Shown one piece after another: positions 8,601 to 10,952 of a DNA stretch of 10,952 nucleotides; positions within the stretch are counted from its first letter, which is position 1, and every line of letters starts with the position of its first letter. This DNA is from Bacteroidales bacterium UBA1711 (GTDB lineage: Bacteria; Bacteroidota; Bacteroidia; Bacteroidales; P3), in NCBI GenBank assembly GCA_002317325.1, contig DCJB01000044.1, forward strand, positions 1 through 10,952, given 5' to 3'. The position numbers and the translations under genes are program-made. Below the pieces are notes generated by a model. The model searched no databases. It was not told the DNA's origin and saw nothing but the letters and a program-made list of their open reading frames with translations.

Positions 8601-8738
8601 CAGTTTCATGGCAGTGGCAATGTACTCGCCGCAGTCCCACCACGACGCGGTGGCCTCGGCGGTCAGGATGTAAACACTACAGGCCGCTATGCCAACCAGC
8701 CAGCCTATAATGTTGTTCATCATGTGATACTTTTTCAT
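5607..8738 (-). CDS. DUF2723 (GT117/TMEM260-like) multi-pass membrane protein
   Basis: A 1043-residue membrane protein of the DUF2723 family, common in Bacteroidota and related to TMEM260, a protein O-mannosyltransferase; a lipid-linked-sugar glycosyltransferase role is likely but the donor and acceptor are unknown. Seen: an N-terminal helix (about 9-27) then SWWDCGEYI with Asp35 and Glu38, placed like the acidic residues of GT-C enzymes, and VGHPPGAP (48-55). About eight more helices run to ~315; a soluble aromatic-rich loop (~320-505) follows; then four helices (~508-525, 532-551, 562-588, 595-616) with NMPPRQPRERDYAF between them. From ~617 the protein is soluble: ENWDDHDRSEKYAARDF, FGDNDTFPLWYVQE, and near the end helical pairs resembling TPR repeats (~915-1000). 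Length is normal for the family. It lies 30 bases behind the arginine deiminase gene and 11 bases before the 83-aa gene. Confidence 0.93.
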   Translation of the reverse strand: MKKYHMMNNIIGWLVGIAACSVYILTAEATASWWDCGEYIATAMKLQVGHPPGAPSFQLIGRLFSMFATPENVAHAVNIMSATVSGLTIMFLFWGITLLAKHLLPNPAEPDLKDPRTWGVFAAGVVGALAYTFTDTFWFSAVEGEVYAMSSFFTAVVFWAILKWEEQADDPRSLRWLVLVCLLVGIAIGVHLLNLLTVPAIVYVVYFRKWKKTTIKGFVFSGILSVVLLAVILWGVIPGIVNVDSAFDLFFVNVLGLPFNSGTIFFFVLLAAAIAWGLWYTSAKKKNKPIINTAILGFLMLVIGYSTFFLLVIRANTNTPLNENAPKDAVAMRAYLGREQYGDTPLFSGQYYTAGDPIDAERGYTKYVRGKSADGKDRYIEASYQQKFVYRLNHTGVFPRMYSNDQERRHPQFYEYWAGKCRGDHKPTSAQNMKYFNGYQMGWMYWRYFMWNFAGRQNDIQGHYFNDDGTRDYMNGNWICGIKAIDQARLGPQDNLPDHLKNNKARNVYYLLPLLLGLVGLVYHVKKHKKDAFIVFIMFFMTGIAIGIYLNMPPRQPRERDYAFVGSFSFFAIWIGLGVMALADWLTALFKKERLYKFILPVVFVLCMLGVPVLMASENWDDHDRSEKYAARDFAKNYIGSVDKNGILITFGDNDTFPLWYVQEVEGFRTDVRILNYTLSGMYWYVEQLYNKLYESDPVAFTLPKEFYGLGKDVVYLQDRTDDYFEVSDVLGLLRDHPDKFTQVDARGEKVIVLPTSKFKITLDIPALVKKGVIPAEIADKVNPVISWQVNKGSLFRHELMILDILGTNKFMREINIMNPSYIQRVFSPVRNYCVQSGMNYKLIPYPAREGQPVLFDSRDQRNVLQSFTEASYDYFLNGYEGSDGQMHPLQWGNLNADIYVDPVSLNMGTVQRQTFALCATELMQKGDTARARAMVEMCDKFFPPQNFVLDKYALMLVDLYYDLYGKEKAEALWDEIFKYYEQDLTYYNQYLSTSKRNGVTSSIEETAQIIYALNELATRVMHDDARSAKAKGILEKQFPGQI

Positions 8739-8768
8739 AACGTTTGATGTGTTATTTTAAGTTTAGAT

Positions 8769-10016
8769 TTACTCCGCTTTCTCGCGACAGACAGGCATCG
8801 TCATGCAGCGCGCCCCGCCGCCGCCCCGCGGCAGCTCCGAGGCCTTGAACACCACCACGCATTTGCGGTGGGCGGCCGGGTCTTCGCGGCCGGCGCACAC
8901 ATCTTCGGCCGCCAGCACGTCGAATCCGGCATGACTGAGAGCCTCGATGGTGCGCACATTGCGCTCGTAGCCAATCACCCGCCCGTCGTCAAGGGCGAAG
9001 AAGTTGGCGCCGCTGTGCCACTGCTCGCGGTCCTGATACCACGGGTCGCTACCGCCGCAGAAGACAGGCTCCATCTCCATGCCGCAGTACTTCAGCCCTT
9101 CCAGTATATTTCCGAACCGCTTGATGTACATTTTCCCGTTGTCTATCTCAATCAGCACAGTATCTTTGCCCGCAAAGAGGCCGGTTTTCTCAATCATGGG
9201 CTTATACACCATGTCCCGGTGCTGGCCGAGGAAGGTGTGTACCATGTCGAGGTGGATGAACGAGTCGGGCTTGTGGGGCAGCAGCTGCACCAGTATGCGG
9301 AACTTCGGGCGCTCGGCGGCATACTTTTCAGCCAGAAACTTGATGCCCCTCTTGTTGGTGCGGATGCCGCAGCCGATGCACAGCAGGTCGGGCGAGGCAA
9401 CCTGTATGTCGCCGCCCTCGGTGCGGGCCTGCTTGTCAGCATGGCTCGCATTCATCGTCCTGCAGTCGAAATAGTGGGTGAAGATGGTGTCGTAGATGAG
9501 CGTCTCGCGCTGGCGCACGTCAAACGACATGGTGTTTATCAGCACCTCGCCATACAACGTGGACGAGGCGTCGCGGGTGAAGAATAGGTTGTACAGCGGC
9601 TTCAAGACAAAGCGGTCGCCCGGCTTGGCCAACCACTCGGTGTCCGGGTGAACCTCCACACCCTCTATCAGAAACTGGGCCAGCCGGCGGCTCTCAAGAC
9701 TCATCAGGTGGTCTGCCATCTTCGGACAGCCCTCCATCTCGCAGCTCCTCACCACCAAGCGCTGCCTGATGTCGTCTTCGTCGAGCAGGTCGGCCAGCAG
9801 GTCCTCCACATAATACACTTTCGTCCACTTCTCAAACACGCCCGAAAACATGGCATACTCTCTGTCAACTATGTGCTTCGATAGAATGTCCGAATAGAGC
9901 GCCTCCGCAGCGTTGGAGGGAGTCATTCTCTCTATTTCAATTCCCGGTCTGTGGAGCAAAACGCCCTTCAGGCGGCCATACTCGCTGGATACATCAATGG
10001 CAATTTTATCTGACAT
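8769..10016 (-). CDS. arcA: Arginine deiminase family protein
   Basis: Probably hydrolyses L-arginine to citrulline and ammonia in the cytoplasm. The 415-residue protein has the normal length and order: SEYGRLKGVLLHRPG (11-25), FFTRDAS with Asp149, EGGD with Glu200, HLDMVHT with His255 and Asp257, ERN (351-353), and GGGGARCMTMP with the nucleophile Cys404. This set matches the catalytic residues of known arginine deiminases (Asp, Glu, His-x-Asp, Cys). Small differences from the common ADI signatures are HLDM for HLDT and GGGGARCMTMP for RGGPRCMSMP, so a related guanidine substrate is possible. No ornithine carbamoyltransferase, carbamate kinase or arginine/ornithine antiporter gene lies in the window, unlike usual arc operons. 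It is the first gene of a possible five-gene leftward unit with a promoter about 70 bases upstream. The ATG at 10016 has an AT-rich leader and no Shine-Dalgarno. Confidence 0.92.
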   Translation of the reverse strand: MSDKIAIDVSSEYGRLKGVLLHRPGIEIERMTPSNAAEALYSDILSKHIVDREYAMFSGVFEKWTKVYYVEDLLADLLDEDDIRQRLVVRSCEMEGCPKMADHLMSLESRRLAQFLIEGVEVHPDTEWLAKPGDRFVLKPLYNLFFTRDASSTLYGEVLINTMSFDVRQRETLIYDTIFTHYFDCRTMNASHADKQARTEGGDIQVASPDLLCIGCGIRTNKRGIKFLAEKYAAERPKFRILVQLLPHKPDSFIHLDMVHTFLGQHRDMVYKPMIEKTGLFAGKDTVLIEIDNGKMYIKRFGNILEGLKYCGMEMEPVFCGGSDPWYQDREQWHSGANFFALDDGRVIGYERNVRTIEALSHAGFDVLAAEDVCAGREDPAAHRKCVVVFKASELPRGGGGARCMTMPVCREKAE

Positions 10017-10090
10017 AACATCATTCTATATTTCACTCAACACTGAAAGACAGCAGTTTTCCGCTGCCGTCGCCTTCAATGCAAAGTATG

Positions 10091-10120
10091 CAAATATACA
10101 CTTTTTTTTTGAAACACAAA
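10091..10120 (-). promoter_or_regulatory. Bacteroidota-type promoter for the arginine deiminase unit
   Basis: On the minus strand 10098-10091 reads TATATTTG, an exact match to the Bacteroides -7 consensus TAnnTTTG. TTTG at 10120-10117 stands 18 bases upstream, close to the expected -33 box position. Transcription would begin near 10084, giving a leader of roughly 70 bases before the ATG at 10016. Predicted from sequence only. Confidence 0.6.
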
Positions 10121-10182
10121 GAAAAAGTCGCCCCTTTTGTGCTGGTTATTTTGGGAGAGAACACTAAAACGCCGCCTACGCA

Positions 10183-10209
10183 CGGGTCGGGGGACAGGTA
10201 CTCGACCCG
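10183..10209. repeat. 7-bp inverted repeat (hairpin)
   Basis: CGGGTCG (10183-10189) and its reverse complement CGACCCG (10203-10209) flank a 13-base loop. It is GC-rich within AT-rich surroundings. No T-run follows directly on either strand; on the minus strand a TTTT comes only about 13 bases later, so it is at best a poor terminator for the DUF3795 gene. It may be a regulatory or RNA hairpin. Confidence 0.4.
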
Positions 10210-10366
10210 CTGTATAATTAGTTAACCCTTAAAAAGTATTTAAACAAATATCATTCCTCGCCAATAATCAGCCTGACCATCAGTTGGACAACATGAAGGC
10301 ATACAAACCGGCAGCGACGATCCTTTTTCAATGAACCCTAAAAGAGCAACACGGGCAATAGAACAT

Positions 10367-10381
10367 ACAATGCTGCATTGT
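10367..10381. repeat. 15-base palindrome (7-1-7 dyad)
   Basis: ACAATGC and GCATTGT are perfect inverted copies around a single central T. The site lies 31 bases past the DUF3795 stop in the gap before the arginine deiminase gene. The form suits the operator of a dimeric regulator, but it lies about 250 bases from the recognised promoter and one short dyad in 395 bases can arise by chance. Confidence 0.35.
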
Positions 10382-10411
10382 CACATATACACAAACAGTC
10401 GGGACGGAGGG

Positions 10412-10756
10412 CTATCTCCGCAAGAGGTTCTCTTTCAGCTCGGGGTAGCGGGAGGTGAAGACGGCTAACCGGGGGCAGCCCTCCATTTCGGGGCAGTCGC
10501 CGCAGGTCTCGAATCCGCGTCCGAAGGCACATTTCCTCACCTCGCACATCGACGTGCAGAAGACCGTCTTAGGGCCTTCCGCTGGGCGGCAGCCCAAGCA
10601 GTTGATATGCTCGGGCAGTATCTGGTCGGTGTGGTTCAGTTCGCACCACTGGCACGCCACCTGCCGGCGCAGTTCGTCGTCGTCGGCAAGGGTGGCCCTG
10701 CGGGCATCGCAGTCGCCGCAGTCAAGGCCGCAGCAGCCTATCATGAGGTCTTTCAT
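10412..10756 (-). CDS. DUF3795 cysteine-rich protein
   Basis: A 114-residue protein resembling the DUF3795 family; the function of the family is unknown to me, though its cysteines suggest metal (zinc or iron-sulfur) binding. There are 14 cysteines: Cys8-Cys9, Cys13/Cys16 (CCGLDCGDCDARRAT), Cys35/Cys38, Cys53/Cys56 (INCLGC), Cys67/Cys71/Cys76 and Cys85/Cys88/Cys94 (FETCGDCPEMEGC). The start is set at the ATG at 10756 because family members begin just before the (A/G)CCGLDC motif. A longer in-frame start at 10798 would add 14 residues with no family likeness and overlap the upstream gene. It lies 4 bases behind the upstream stop, so it is probably cotranscribed or translationally coupled with that gene. 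Confidence 0.87.
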   Translation of the reverse strand: MKDLMIGCCGLDCGDCDARRATLADDDELRRQVACQWCELNHTDQILPEHINCLGCRPAEGPKTVFCTSMCEVRKCAFGRGFETCGDCPEMEGCPRLAVFTSRYPELKENLLRR

Positions 10757-10760
10757 AACG

Positions 10761-10952
10761 CTATTTTGATTCAAATTCAATAATATAGTCCTTATCAAGG
10801 TCGAAGCCGTCGGCCGACGTGAAGGAGGAATCTACTTTGAATCCGTACCGCCCGGATGCCATGAGGTTCATGAAAATTGTCACAGTCTTCTTGTCGTCGC
10901 TCCATTCATAGAAGGTGCGGCTCTTGTCTAAGGGGGGAAAAGCCAGCCCCTC
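10761..10952 (-). CDS. C-terminal end of an unrecognised protein (5' end outside window)
   Basis: The minus strand is open from the window edge to a TAG at 10763-10761, giving 63 residues. The segment includes SRTFYEWSDDKKTVTIFMNL, SGRYGFKVDSS and a final DLDKDYIIEFESK. Alternating polar and hydrophobic residues suggest beta structure; I see no cysteines, membrane helix or known motif, and I do not recognise the family. Evidence that it is coding: an uninterrupted frame, amino-acid composition like a normal soluble protein, and a stop 4 bases before the DUF3795 start, which is typical operon spacing. Confidence 0.7.
   Translation of the reverse strand, partial: EGLAFPPLDKSRTFYEWSDDKKTVTIFMNLMASGRYGFKVDSSFTSADGFDLDKDYIIEFESK

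Larger units (their letters stand above)
10017..10411. other. 395-base intergenic region
   Basis: I see no convincing gene here. The half next to the arginine deiminase gene holds a Bacteroides-type promoter (10091-10120), with nine T on the plus strand at 10102-10110. The middle has a 7-bp inverted repeat (10183-10209) and an AT-rich stretch (about 10210-10255). The half next to the DUF3795 gene has a near-perfect dyad (10367-10381). No tRNA, known riboswitch or RNA gene was recognised, and no clear terminator for the DUF3795 gene. Confidence 0.75.

Noticed and set aside
7242..8747. 501-residue open frame on the plus strand opposite the DUF2723 gene
   Set aside because: It lies wholly antisense to a well-recognised gene, shows no family motif and has the His/Glu/Val/Gly-rich composition typical of antisense frames in GC-rich DNA.
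10183..10215. tRNA or known structured RNA at the GC-rich hairpin
   Set aside because: No cloverleaf arms, no TΨC-type GGTTCGA sequence and no recognised RNA family pattern.
10293..10334. 13-codon plus-strand frame (ATG at 10293) that could be a leader peptide
   Set aside because: No ribosome site, no plus-strand gene downstream and no regulatory codon pattern.

Overview
The window looks like chromosomal DNA of a Bacteroidales (Bacteroidota) bacterium with GC-rich coding sequence. The reasons are a DUF2723/GT117 membrane protein of the type abundant in this phylum, an ATP synthase subunit a with the phylum's long secreted N-terminal domain, starts that mostly lack a clear Shine-Dalgarno, and one promoter matching the Bacteroides -33/-7 consensus (TTTG / TAnnTTTG). 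I cannot name a genus. I see no insertion sequences, phage genes, CRISPR array, tRNA or rRNA; most of the window is ordinary core genome.

Layout: the left edge holds the 3' part of a plus-strand class-3-like aldehyde dehydrogenase (1-960), which converges on a YgiQ-type radical SAM protein (minus, 969-2777). All remaining genes are also on the minus strand. In order of transcription (right to left): the 3' end of an unrecognised gene cut by the window edge (10761-10952); a 114-aa cysteine-rich DUF3795 protein 4 bases behind it (10412-10756); a 395-base gap with a promoter; an arginine deiminase family protein (8769-10016); a 1043-aa DUF2723 membrane protein (5607-8738); an 83-aa basic protein (5344-5595); ATP synthase subunit a, atpB (4110-5321); phosphoglycerate kinase, pgk (2851-4047); a strong intrinsic terminator (2798-2826); then ygiQ.

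The gaps from the arginine deiminase to pgk are 30, 11, 22 and 62 bases, so these five genes could be one transcript running from the promoter near 10091-10120 to the terminator after pgk. That would combine arginine catabolism, an envelope glycosyltransferase candidate, a possible clamp-binding protein, the proton channel of ATP synthase and a glycolytic kinase. This is inference; internal promoters are possible.

The points most worth a second look are (1) the 83-aa protein, which has a ribbon-helix-helix-like body and a tail with two tandem QxxLFD motifs, one an exact match to the beta-sliding-clamp-binding consensus QLSLF; and (2) atpB standing alone beside pgk instead of being followed by atpE/F/H/A/G.
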